NCBI GenBank assembly: GCA_900321195.1
Contig: ONVG01000038.1
Span: forward strand, 1-10,686
Direction of reading: 5' to 3'
DNA length: 10,686 nucleotides
Source: an uncultured Eubacteriales bacterium
GTDB lineage: Bacteria; Bacillota; Clostridia; Oscillospirales; Acutalibacteraceae
The position numbers and the translations under genes were made by a program. Each line of letters opens with the position of its first letter. Position 1 is the stretch's first letter. The notes under the pieces are model-generated. The model was not told the origin of the DNA and searched no databases. It worked only from the letters and a program-made list of their open reading frames with translations. Shown one piece after another: positions 1 to 7,026 of this stretch.

Positions 1-1300
1 AAAAAATGTATACAAATCCCCAGTAATATGCTAATATAGAAATGCAAGTATAGGAGCTATGAGGTGAAATGTATGCAAAGAACGGATTTGATAAACTTTT
101 TACCAAAAAATTATAAAACATTGTGTTGGGAACATAAAGCGATGACAAGGCACAGAGGAATTCAGAATGAGGAAGAACTCTTGATGTTGTCAATGTTTTA
201 TTCTTACGGACATTCACTGATGGAAGTAAAGAATTATGCGAAAACGGAGTTTAATACAACTATCAGTGATGTAGGGTTCATGAAGCGATTTAATCGTTGT
301 AATGATTGGATAAAAAGCATTATTATAGAAATGCTTGGTAATGAAGTCATCAAATACGATGTTCCGAAAAAATTGAAGGATTACAAAGTTCTTGCGGTTG
401 ATGCATCAGATGTAAGGCAAAAAGGTGCTGTACAAAGATTGTTTCATTTGCACTACGCTGTCAATTTGTTTACCCTAAGCAGTGAAAGTTTCAAAATTAC
501 ACCGCAGGAACAGGGAGAAACATTAAAAAACTTCAATTTTGGCAAGAACACAATAGTAATAGCTGACAGAGCCTATGCAAGTATGACAGGCATAGAGTAT
601 TGTTTAGAAAATCAGACTGATTTTATCCTAAGAATAAAAAACAAAGCATTTAATTTATATGATGAAAATGGAGAAAACGTTGAGCTTAGTTCTATTTTAA
701 AAGATATATCAGAACAAAGCTGCGATTTTATCTTGTATTATAAATATAAAAACAAATTGAAGCCTATCCGTTTTTGTGCAGTAAGAAAGACCAAAGAAGA
801 AATTGAAATTGAGAAAAAACGCATTCTGAGAAGAGAGAGCAAAAAGCAAATATCTCTTTCTGATGATACAAAATTTACACATCAGTACTTTTTTGTTGTT
901 ACATCAATTGGACAAGAATTTACAAGCGATGAAATACTTCGTCTGTACAGATTGAGATGGCAGGTTGAAATGGTTTTCAAGAGATATAAGTCCATACTGG
1001 GATTAGGCTCAATACCAACCAAGACAGATATTTCAGGTTTAGTGTGGCTTAACTGTAAAATGTTAATTGCACTTTTGATTGAAAAAATATTGTCTGAGGT
1101 TGATTTTTCCCCCTGTGCCGACAGCTCGGAGTTTATGGAGGGAGATGGCGGCACTTTACAATTTGATTTCAACTCTGTTCTATACAATAGATAAAATAGA
1201 CTTGAAAGATTTTCTACTATCAGTTACTAAGAATTTTTGTGTTGAAAAACGTAGGAACGGTATTCGTTTGCAAATGTGTAACTTGAAATTAAGTTAGTGC
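1..1300 (+). mobile_element. IS4-family insertion sequence (ends not resolved)
   Basis: One transposase gene with IS4 hallmarks fills this stretch, and it is visibly more A+T rich than the housekeeping genes to the right. I compared the first 60 bases with the reverse complement of 1298-1357 and found no convincing terminal inverted repeat, so the left end may lie before the window and the right end somewhere between the stop at 1297 and the hairpins at 1322-1384. No target-site duplication could be assigned. A weak promoter-like pair precedes the gene (TATACA at 9-14, 17-base spacer, TAATAT at 32-37; four of six matches each). Confidence 0.75.
64..1297 (+). pseudogene. IS4-family DDE transposase, frameshifted near its 3' end
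   Basis: A DDE transposase catalyses cut-and-paste movement of its own element. The first aspartate lies in AVDASDV (D113), the second in IADRAY (D168), and the glutamate in the IS4 YREK signature Y295-x2-R298-x3-E302-x6-K309. The frame opened at 64 ends at 1194 with about 26 residues that look random. The next frame over, from 1115, gives RSLWREMAALYNLISTLF and continues to a stop at 1295-1297, which is the usual C-terminal segment of such transposases. Dropping one base from the T5C5 run at 1104-1113 joins the two (DFSP|VPTARSLWRE) into about 407-410 residues. The start is either GTG at 64 (AGGAG at 52-56) or ATG at 73 (GAGGTG at 61-66); both are well spaced. An inactivating insertion or a sequencing error in the run is likelier than programmed frameshifting. 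The family is sure; activity is doubtful. Confidence 0.85.
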
Positions 1301-1321
1301 ATATGGAGTGTCACCCTGACC

Positions 1322-1339
1322 GATGTGCCCTTGCACATC
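1322..1339. repeat. Perfect 7-bp inverted repeat (hairpin) after the transposase
   Basis: GATGTGC, CCTT, GCACATC: a perfect 7-bp stem with a 4-base loop, 25 bases after the transposase stop. It has no T-run on either side, so it is not a canonical terminator by itself. It could be a subterminal structure of the insertion sequence or part of the flanking DNA. Function unknown. Confidence 0.5.
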
Positions 1340-1357
1340 ATTTCAAGTCTCCAGATC

Positions 1358-1387
1358 AAGGCTGTACCGAAATGGTACAGCCTTTTT
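1358..1387 (+). terminator. Intrinsic terminator between convergent transposase and surface-protein gene
   Basis: AAGGCTGTACC and GGTACAGCCTT form a perfect 11-bp stem around a GAAAT loop, and the right arm runs into TTTTT at 1383-1387. The T-run makes it a rho-independent terminator for + strand transcripts, i.e. those leaving the insertion sequence. On the - strand the same stem is followed by GATCT rather than a T-run, so it would be at best a weak terminator for the gene ending at 1428. Confidence 0.8.
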
Positions 1388-1407
1388 CGGCTATTTTTAT
1401 TATAAAT

Positions 1408-1422
1408 TATTCGCTGTTCAAT
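1408..1422. repeat. 15-base direct repeat, copy 1 (TATTCGCTGTTCAAT)
   Basis: This copy lies just beyond the stop of the truncated surface-protein gene. It matches the sequence at 4228-4242 in 14 of 15 positions, in the same orientation, so the two copies bracket the truncated gene, its upstream terminator and the orphan gene end. Both belong to a looser family of TTATTCA/TTATTTA-rich spacer tracts in this window. Confidence 0.6.
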
Positions 1423-1430
1423 ATTTACTA

Positions 1431-3404
1431 TTCGTCAACGACTGCTAATGTGAATGCTTTCTTTACGATAGTGCCGTTTGCGTCCTTTACCTTTATGCTT
1501 ACGTCATAGGTGCCTGCTTTCACTATTGCAAATTCGGTGTCCTCGTTCTCGCTATAGCTCTGTATGGTTGTCCATTTTTTTGCAGATTTGCTCTTTACCC
1601 ATGCGGCGAATACATAAGGCTTACAGCCGCCTGTTGCGCTGAATTGCATATCTATTATTTCTCCGGCCATAATCTCTGTACATGAAAGCGTTGATGTGTT
1701 TTTAAGGGGACCTATAACATTTATTGCAAATGTTTTCTTTACTACAGTGCCGCTTGCATCCTTTGCCTTTACGCTTATGTCATAGTTGCCTGACTTCTTT
1801 GGTGTAAAGGTCACTTCTGTGTTTGCCTTATAGGACTGTGCTGTAGTCCATGTATTTGATGATGAAGGCTTGTAGTAAACTGCGAACTGATACGGTTCTT
1901 TGCCGCCGTTCGCAGCGCATTGTACTGTTACTGATTCGCCCTTGACTATCTCTCTTGCAGATATAGTGCTTTGATTTACGAACGCTGCGCCATTTACTGT
2001 CAGAGTGAATGCCTTTTTAACGATAGTGCCCTCTGCATCCTTTACCTTTACGCTTATGTCATATTTTCCTGAAACATTTGGAGTAAATACTACATAGGTG
2101 CTGTCCTTATAGGACTGTACCGCTGTCCAGCTTGACTCACTTGCAAGCTTGTACCATACTGCGAATTTATACGGCTGTGTTCCGCCGTTTGCCGAGCATA
2201 TTACATATACGGGTTCGCCGAGTGATGTTTCTGTGACAGATGCAACATCACCGATATGTGTTGTGTTTACAAGAGGCGTCTTGTCTGGCTCAACTGTTAT
2301 GTTGAATATCTTTGATGCTTCCTTGAATTCGCTGTCCCTTGCAATGACAGTGAGCTTATAATTTCCGGGTGTGCTGAATATGATATTGACGAAGTTGTTT
2401 GAGCTGTATTCCTGAGCATATTCGGCTGCTTCGCCGTCAAGCTCATACTGTACAGTGTAGACATAATCGCCTGCTCCGCCGCTTGCCTCACAGCTTACTG
2501 TAAGTGTTTCGCCGGCTTTAAGCAGATAAGCCGATACGGATGAATTATTATAAAGCGGATATCTGACTTCTACATCAAAGTACTTGAATGTAACAGTACC
2601 GTTTTCATCCTTTACGTTTACACAGATAGTATAAGAGCCTGCGCTGCTGAGATTGATGAGCACTGATGCGTTTGAATCATAATCCTGAACGGTGCTCCAA
2701 CCCTGCCAGTCTTTCTTCTGATATGCAACATTATAGGTATATGAGCCTATACCGCCCGATGCGTCACATGTAACGGTTATAGGAGTACCTATCTCTACTG
2801 TGGTATCGGAAACAACAGAATTGTTGATAAGCGCGGGAGCTTTTACAGTAACTGTAAAGTCCTTTGAAGCTGTAGTTCCGTTATCGTCCTTTACCCATGA
2901 GCGTATAGTATATTTGCCGGGTTTAACAAAGCTTGCGGTTATAGTTGAGTCTGTAGAATAAGCGCGGAGACTTGTGAAGTCAGCGCCTTCATAGCTTACG
3001 CTTGCAGCAAACTTATATGTGCCTTCGCCGCCTGATGCCTTGCTGTAAATATATACCTTCTGCTCTGACATAACACTTGCAGCAGATATAGTTGACTGGT
3101 TCAGAAGCTCCGGCGCTGTTACGGTTATGGTGAATGTCTTGGAAGCCGTTACATTTCTGTAGTCGGCAGCAGTTACCATTATTGTATATGTGCCGGAGGA
3201 TGAAGGCTTGAATGTGCATGTATTGTTTGACTGGAAGTTCTGTATAGTCGTATAAGAGCCGCTGCTGCCTGATGTGCCCTTTTTATAGTACACAGCATAG
3301 GTATAGGGCTTTTTGCCGCCTGTTGCTGCGCCTGTAATGGTGATAGTTTCACCTATCATTACAGATGTTTTGTTTACGGAAGAATTGTTTGTAAAAGTCT
3401 TATA
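1431..3404 (-). repeat. Seven tandem Ig-like protein repeats
   Basis: By aligning the translated protein I place the units, in reading order, at 3404-3108, 3107-2832, 2831-2556, 2555-2274, 2273-1986, 1985-1707 and 1706-1431 (99, 92, 92, 94, 96, 93 and 92 residues). Each has a beta-sandwich-like pattern with a conserved GG turn, an aromatic YxFxxxY core and a closing FxxTV strand. The last three units are the most alike (W-T-x-x-Q-S-Y, Y-D-(I/V)-S-(V/I)-K-x-K-D-A), while the second and fourth are the most diverged, which suggests recent duplication at the 3' end. Confidence 0.85.
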
Positions 3405-4001
3405 CAAAGGCTTGAATGTGATGTGCGGGTTATCATTTGCATATTCTTCTGCTGCGGTATCGACATAACCGGTTATCGTGAACGGAGTTACCGGAGTATA
3501 GCTGCTTGAATCATAAACATAACCGAATACGCGCAGACCGATAGTTGTAACGGTATCGGGGATAGTAACGGCAGAAAGACCTGTCCTTGCAAATGCCATA
3601 TATCCGAGAGTTTTAAGTCCGCTGTTGAGAGAAATGCTTTTCAGTAATGTACAGCCGTCAAATGCTCTTGAATTTATAGATTTAAGGCTGCTCGGGAAGT
3701 TTACGCTTGTAAGAGCTGTGCAGTTATAAAAAGCGTATGTTACGATAGTTGTTAATGTGCTTGGAAGTGTGACTGATTTAAGAGTACTGTTGCTGCTGAA
3801 TGCGCTTGAGCTTATGGCAGTTACCGGCAGACCTTCAATGTATGAAGGTATCGTCATGGATGTTTCTTTGCCTGTATAGCCGGTTATAGATATTGTTTTG
3901 TCGTCTACCTTCTTGTACTTCAATACAGAGTTGAAAGGTATATTGAACTCGTTGGCATATGTTTCGGCTGCCGAGCCGGGATAACCTGAAATAGATAAGA
4001 A
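3405..4001 (-). other. Leucine-rich-repeat region (BspA/LRR_5 type)
   Basis: About 199 residues containing repeated units of the form A-F-x-x-C-x-x-L-x-S-V-x-(I/L)-P-x-x-(L/V)-x-x-I. The block is bounded on both sides by the same cap motif, I-x-GY-x-x-(S/T)-AAE-x-YAN (about 3960-3995 and 3420-3465). The first cap has no repeats before it, so the region begins in the middle of what should be a longer array. Confidence 0.75.
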
Positions 4002-4062
4002 GTTTGTATTTCGGGTATGAGTGCTGTTGCTGTAGTTAAAACATAAATAACAAATAGCGCTC

Positions 4063-4112
4063 AAAAAAACGCAGCAGCCTTGCATATCGGAAAGATATTG
4101 CAGGACTGCTGC
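4063..4112 (-). terminator. Strong intrinsic terminator inside the apparent 5' extension of the surface-protein frame
   Basis: Read on the - strand, GCAGCAGTCCTGCAATATC pairs with GATATGCAAGGCTGCTGC around a TTTCC loop. The stem is about 17-18 bp with one mismatch and one bulged base, and is followed by GTTTTTTT (A-run at 4063-4069 on the + strand). It lies 13 bases after the stop codon of the orphan gene end at 4126, so it is best read as that gene's own terminator. It also appears to be the first strong - strand terminator downstream of the ribF block. Confidence 0.88.
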
Positions 4113-4125
4113 GGTATTTACATTT

Positions 4126-4230
4126 TCAGAAATCAAGCCGATTTTTTGATTGTGCCTTTTCGGCATCATATTCCTCAAACAACATATTGACTGCCTCGCT
4201 TACCTGATATTTCAGATAATCGGGCAGTAT
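4126..4230 (-). pseudogene. Orphan 3' end of an unidentified gene (34 codons plus stop)
   Basis: Between an in-frame TGA at 4231-4233 and a TGA at 4126-4128, the - strand encodes a coherent peptide: LPDYLKYQVSEAVNMLFEEY, then a DAEKAQSK stretch, ending NRLDF. It has the charged, amphipathic helical look of a genuine protein C-terminus. It is followed after 13 bases by a strong intrinsic terminator, which supports its being the end of a real gene. The rest of the gene is missing; upstream sequence is the AT-rich spacer after the stop at 4279. An internal ATG at 4183-4185 could start a 19-residue peptide, but no good binding site is seen. I do not recognise the family. The frame overlaps, out of phase, the apparent N-terminus of the surface-protein frame. 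Confidence 0.55.
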
Positions 4231-4242
4231 TCACTGTTCAAT
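4228..4242. repeat. 15-base direct repeat, copy 2 (TATTCACTGTTCAAT)
   Basis: Second copy of the repeat at 1408-1422, one mismatch, same orientation. It sits exactly where the orphan gene end loses its reading frame, which makes it a candidate breakpoint, though the sequence is simple enough that chance or a dispersed spacer repeat could explain it. Confidence 0.55.
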
Positions 4243-4278
4243 GCATTTCTTGCAGCGACTTTTGTCACTGTTTATTAT

Positions 4279-5133
4279 TTACGGCATTTTGCTTAAAAGT
4301 ATGTTTATATCGCCTGTGGCAATATATTTGTTTACCCTTTTTACTATGGGATATTCAGTGCCGTCTGATGCTATGTATCCCAAATACTGAGATGCGCCTT
4401 GAACATCGCCAAGTATCGCATAGCTTAGCCCTGTATTATAGTAGTACATCAATAAGGGATATCCCGTCTGTATAGCTGTTATATCAAGATTTGATACACA
4501 AAGCTTTGAGGATATATTTAGCTGCTCGGCAATGCGCTTATCAACAGTCCTGAGCTGTTCGGGAGTTTTGGTATAAAACTCGACCTCTGATTTTGAATAC
4601 TCAAAAATATTCATAAATTTTGTTTTTAAATTGGCAGGGAACTTCCCCGATGTAAGACTGCTGTACATCTCCGAAAGATAATTTCCTGCATTAGATATAT
4701 CGCCGTTCTTTTCATCAAATGATAACATATGTGAAAAGCAAAGATATTTATATATCGGGACATCATTTTTTGCTATTATCATTTTGAACCTGTCAATAAG
4801 CGGCTTTGCCTCGTCCATTCTTTCATAGGCAAGACAGCCGTATATCGTATTGGACAAAGCAAGGACTTTTTTTCCGCCGATACTCAGCCTGATGTTTTTC
4901 TTCTGACGTTTGTACCACTTGTCGAAATCATCTCCGAGAATAGCCATACTCTGATTATAAAGCTTGTATGAGCCTGCCACAGCAAGCATAGCGCCTCCGA
5001 CAGATATGAGAGACAAAAATATAATAAGGTCGGCATAAGCGTTGTCCCTTAGAATAAAAAGAAACACAGATATCCCGAAAAGCACAAGTGAACTCAACAG
5101 CAATACTGTTGTAGATAAAAATGCAAATACCAA
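4279..5133 (-). CDS. Membrane protein of unknown function, two N-terminal helices and a helical soluble domain
   Basis: 284 residues. I do not recognise the family. Two hydrophobic segments (about residues 2-27 and 31-56) anchor the protein in the membrane. The rest is hydrophilic, mostly helical and probably cytoplasmic. Segments such as ALSNTIYGCLAYERMDEAK (about residues 91-109) and a YNTGLSYAILGDVQGASQYL stretch near 233-252 resemble tetratricopeptide (TPR) helical pairs, so a scaffold or protein-interaction role is possible but unproven. The start chosen is TTG at 5131-5133: the first membrane helix begins at once, the frame has no ATG until residue 49, and GGTGA lies 4 bases upstream. 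It follows ribF by 38 bases on the same strand, so it is probably the last gene of that transcript. There is no clear terminator directly after it; the next is at 4063-4112. Confidence 0.8.
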   Translation of the reverse strand: MVFAFLSTTVLLLSSLVLFGISVFLFILRDNAYADLIIFLSLISVGGAMLAVAGSYKLYNQSMAILGDDFDKWYKRQKKNIRLSIGGKKVLALSNTIYGCLAYERMDEAKPLIDRFKMIIAKNDVPIYKYLCFSHMLSFDEKNGDISNAGNYLSEMYSSLTSGKFPANLKTKFMNIFEYSKSEVEFYTKTPEQLRTVDKRIAEQLNISSKLCVSNLDITAIQTGYPLLMYYYNTGLSYAILGDVQGASQYLGYIASDGTEYPIVKRVNKYIATGDINILLSKMP

Positions 5134-5149
5134 TTCATCACCACATTTC

Positions 5150-5190
5150 TTTATTAATTATTATTCATTATTCATTCTTTATTATTTATT
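5150..5190. repeat. AT-rich TTATTCATTATTCATTC-type spacer tract
   Basis: Short units such as ATTATTCATTATTCATTC are repeated between ribF and the next gene, and the tract supplies the last codons and stop of ribF. Related tracts occur at about 1396-1430, 4226-4245, 4265-4282 and 8915-8940, always in spacers at gene ends or starts. It may be a dispersed intergenic repeat of this genome or simply low-complexity spacer. Confidence 0.45.
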
Positions 5191-6086
5191 ACCGTTTCTC
5201 TGTCTTGGTTTATGGCTTTTTTAAGCTCGTCAAGAGAGTTGAATTTTCTTTCGGGTCTTACGAAGGAATCAAAGCTTATTTTTAATATTTCTCCGTAAAG
5301 CTCACGGCCGCTGTAATCGGGCATCCATGTTTCTATAAGCACCTTGTCGGAGCCTACTGTGGGCTTTATCCCGATATTTGATACGCCCTTGTATATTTTA
5401 CCGTCAACCTCGACCTCTGCGGAATAAACACCGAAAGGAGGCATTACAAGACCTTCCGGAAACTCCTGATTGAGAGTAGGAAAACCAAGCTCGTGTCCGA
5501 GCCTTCTGCCGTGTATAACGGGAAGTGAAAAGCCGTATTTTCTTCCCAGCATTGCATTTGCCGAGGATATATCGCCCTGTGCAATGCTTTTTCTTATCCT
5601 TGTTGAGCTTACAGGCTTATCACCGTAACAAAGCTGAGGCTGAGTGGTTTCGGTTATACCGTATTTACGGCAAAGAGTGCCAAGTATAACACCGTTTCCG
5701 AGAGCGCCGCTCCCGAAGTGATAGTTGAACCCGCAGCCTGCATGACGAGCATTGAAACAGCCTATCAGTATATCTCTCACAAATGTTTCAGCATCCATGT
5801 GCCTTATCTCACGGAAATCTATGAGATATACCCTTTCAACTCCCAGCGCTTCAAATTCGGCAAGCTTATTTTCAAGCGGCATTATGTTTTTGGGCGCTTC
5901 ACCAAGCAGTACAAGTCTCGGACTTTGCTGTAATGTAAAAACCGCCGGAACAAGTCCGTTGTTCTCTGCATATTTTACAGCTTCCTTTATAACGGCTCTG
6001 TGCCCTATGTGTACGCCGTCAAAATATCCGAGCGCTGTTGAAGTCTGTTCCGAAGAACGTACAAGCTCTTTGATTATTTCCATCAT
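5172..6086 (-). CDS. ribF: Bifunctional riboflavin kinase / FMN adenylyltransferase (FAD synthetase)
   Basis: Phosphorylates riboflavin to FMN with ATP, then adenylates FMN to FAD, in the cytoplasm. 304 residues, normal for bacterial RibF. The N-terminal adenylyltransferase domain shows the nucleotidyltransferase signature GYFDGVHIGH (residues 20-29), GFNYHFGSGALG (119-130) and SSTRIR (160-165). The C-terminal kinase domain shows HGRRLGHELGFPTLN (192-206), the GVSNIGIKPTVG loop, and ETW followed by ELYG (262-265). The usual TFxPHP-like motif reads FTLQQSP (50-56), a mild departure. Translation starts at the first of two ATGs, 7 bases after AGGGG. It follows truB by 31 bases, as the last of four housekeeping genes. 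The final NNKE residues are encoded by the AT-rich spacer tract, so the extreme C-terminus is probably not conserved. Confidence 0.97.
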   Translation of the reverse strand: MMEIIKELVRSSEQTSTALGYFDGVHIGHRAVIKEAVKYAENNGLVPAVFTLQQSPRLVLLGEAPKNIMPLENKLAEFEALGVERVYLIDFREIRHMDAETFVRDILIGCFNARHAGCGFNYHFGSGALGNGVILGTLCRKYGITETTQPQLCYGDKPVSSTRIRKSIAQGDISSANAMLGRKYGFSLPVIHGRRLGHELGFPTLNQEFPEGLVMPPFGVYSAEVEVDGKIYKGVSNIGIKPTVGSDKVLIETWMPDYSGRELYGEILKISFDSFVRPERKFNSLDELKKAINQDRETVINNKE

Positions 6087-6117
6087 CCGTTATCCCCTAA
6101 AGTCAATTGTCGATCGT

Positions 6118-7026
6118 CTAATTGAATTGGTCAAAGCGTTTTCTTACTGTCAGCGACTGTTTTTCAAGCTCTGCCATTCCAAGTCCGAGAAATACTCCGT
6201 CATTGCCGTACACCCTGAAAAGCTCGCCGTCCTCAGCATTTTTTATACTGCTGAGTCTTGAAAGCATCAGAGATGCTCCGTTCCTGAAACGTACAGTCTG
6301 CTTTTCACTTATCCTTACGCTCCTGAGATGCGCAAAAATACTGTCAACGGGCTTTACAAGCGCTTCCGCCTGTCCCAAAGGCGCAAGCTCACGGAGCTTT
6401 GCAAGCGTGACTGCATCATCAAGAGTATATCCGCATGCGCGTGTCCTTCTCAGAGAAGTCATAACACAGCCACATCCGAGAAGTCTGCCTATATCGTCAC
6501 ATATCACTCTTATATATGTACCCTTTGAACAGCTTATTTTCAGACTGCCGCTCTGAGCAGCTTCATCAAAATGCGTAAGCTCCAAAAGACTGACATTTGC
6601 AGGGCGTTCTTCACGCTCTACCTCTATTCCCTTTCTTGCAAGCTCATAAAGCCTTACTCCGTCTTTATAAACAGCCGAATACATTGGCGGCTTCTGCATT
6701 ATATCACCGCGGAATTTCGGGAGAACTTCTTCAAGCTGTTCTCTTGTGACTTCTGCATCACTTGTCGAAAGAGTTTTTCCTGTTATATCAAGAGTATCGG
6801 TAGTCATTCCCAAGCGGAACTCTGCAATATATTCCTTGTCTGTATCGGGAAGAAGCTCCTGCGCCTTTGTAGCGCTGCCCAAAAGTATCGGAAGTACTCC
6901 TGTAGCCATAGGGTCAAGCGTACCCGTATGGCCTGTTTTTCTTTCGTGCATACATCCTCTGACTATAGCGATAACATCAAATGATGTAAAATCCTGCGGC
7001 TTATCTATTATCAGTATGCCATTCAT
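6118..7026 (-). CDS. truB: tRNA pseudouridine-55 synthase
   Basis: Isomerises uridine 55 to pseudouridine in the T-loop of nearly all elongator tRNAs and also assists tRNA folding. 302 residues, typical for the bacterial enzyme. It opens with the family signature GILIIDKP, followed by KTGHTGTLDPMATGVLP, in which D38 is the catalytic aspartate. YIAEFRLGMTTDTLD (about 66-80), SKGTYIRVICDDIG and the C-terminal RNA-contact region with VFLGLGMAE follow. Its ATG overlaps the nrnA stop in an ATGA, and GAGG lies 7 bases upstream inside nrnA, so translation is probably coupled. The pairing with rbfA, nrnA and ribF is the standard Firmicute neighbourhood. Confidence 0.98.
   Translation of the reverse strand: MNGILIIDKPQDFTSFDVIAIVRGCMHERKTGHTGTLDPMATGVLPILLGSATKAQELLPDTDKEYIAEFRLGMTTDTLDITGKTLSTSDAEVTREQLEEVLPKFRGDIMQKPPMYSAVYKDGVRLYELARKGIEVEREERPANVSLLELTHFDEAAQSGSLKISCSKGTYIRVICDDIGRLLGCGCVMTSLRRTRACGYTLDDAVTLAKLRELAPLGQAEALVKPVDSIFAHLRSVRISEKQTVRFRNGASLMLSRLSSIKNAEDGELFRVYGNDGVFLGLGMAELEKQSLTVRKRFDQFN

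Larger units (their letters stand above)
1428..4001 (-). pseudogene. 5'-truncated surface protein: BspA-type leucine-rich repeats plus seven Ig-like repeats
   Basis: The - strand frame is open from 4178, but recognisable protein begins only near 4001 (SISGYPGSAAETYANEF, the capping segment that usually ends a leucine-rich-repeat block). Leucine-rich repeats follow down to about 3405 (TAISSSAF, LKSVTLPS, YAFYNCTALTSVNFPSS, AFDGCT), closed by a second cap, FTITGYVDTAAEEYA. Then come seven tandem repeats of 92-99 residues, each with LxNxSxIS at the start, GGxxPYxFAVYYK in the middle and GxYDISVKxKDxxGTxxKKxF at the end. Proteins of this kind are normally secreted and bind carbohydrate or host surfaces. 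Here no signal peptide, start codon with a binding site, or promoter lies between the upstream terminator (4063-4112) and the first repeat, and no wall anchor is visible at the C-terminus. I read it as a decapitated gene; expression from a fused transcript cannot be excluded. A CDS prediction from 4178 (916 residues) would contain about 59 spurious N-terminal residues. Confidence 0.75.

Noticed and set aside
1..60. Possible left terminal inverted repeat of the insertion sequence
   Set aside because: Compared with the reverse complement of 1298-1357, only very short scattered matches (ATATGC, GAAATG) appear; not enough to call a terminal repeat.
882..1187. A 101-codon - strand frame inside the transposase
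   Set aside because: It is antisense to the conserved YREK region of the transposase; a shadow frame without its own binding site or recognisable motifs.
1297..1509. A 70-codon + strand open frame after the insertion sequence
   Set aside because: It runs through the two hairpins and into the antisense of the surface-protein gene, and its residues show no protein-like pattern.
1431..3404. Repeated DNA considered as a CRISPR array or tandem DNA repeat
   Set aside because: The periodicity is about 280 bases and is conserved mainly at protein level, as for duplicated protein domains; there are no short identical repeats with unique spacers.
5752..6261. A 169-codon + strand frame opposite ribF and truB
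   Set aside because: It is the antisense of two well-supported housekeeping genes and rich in serine and leucine, as expected from reverse reading of such genes.
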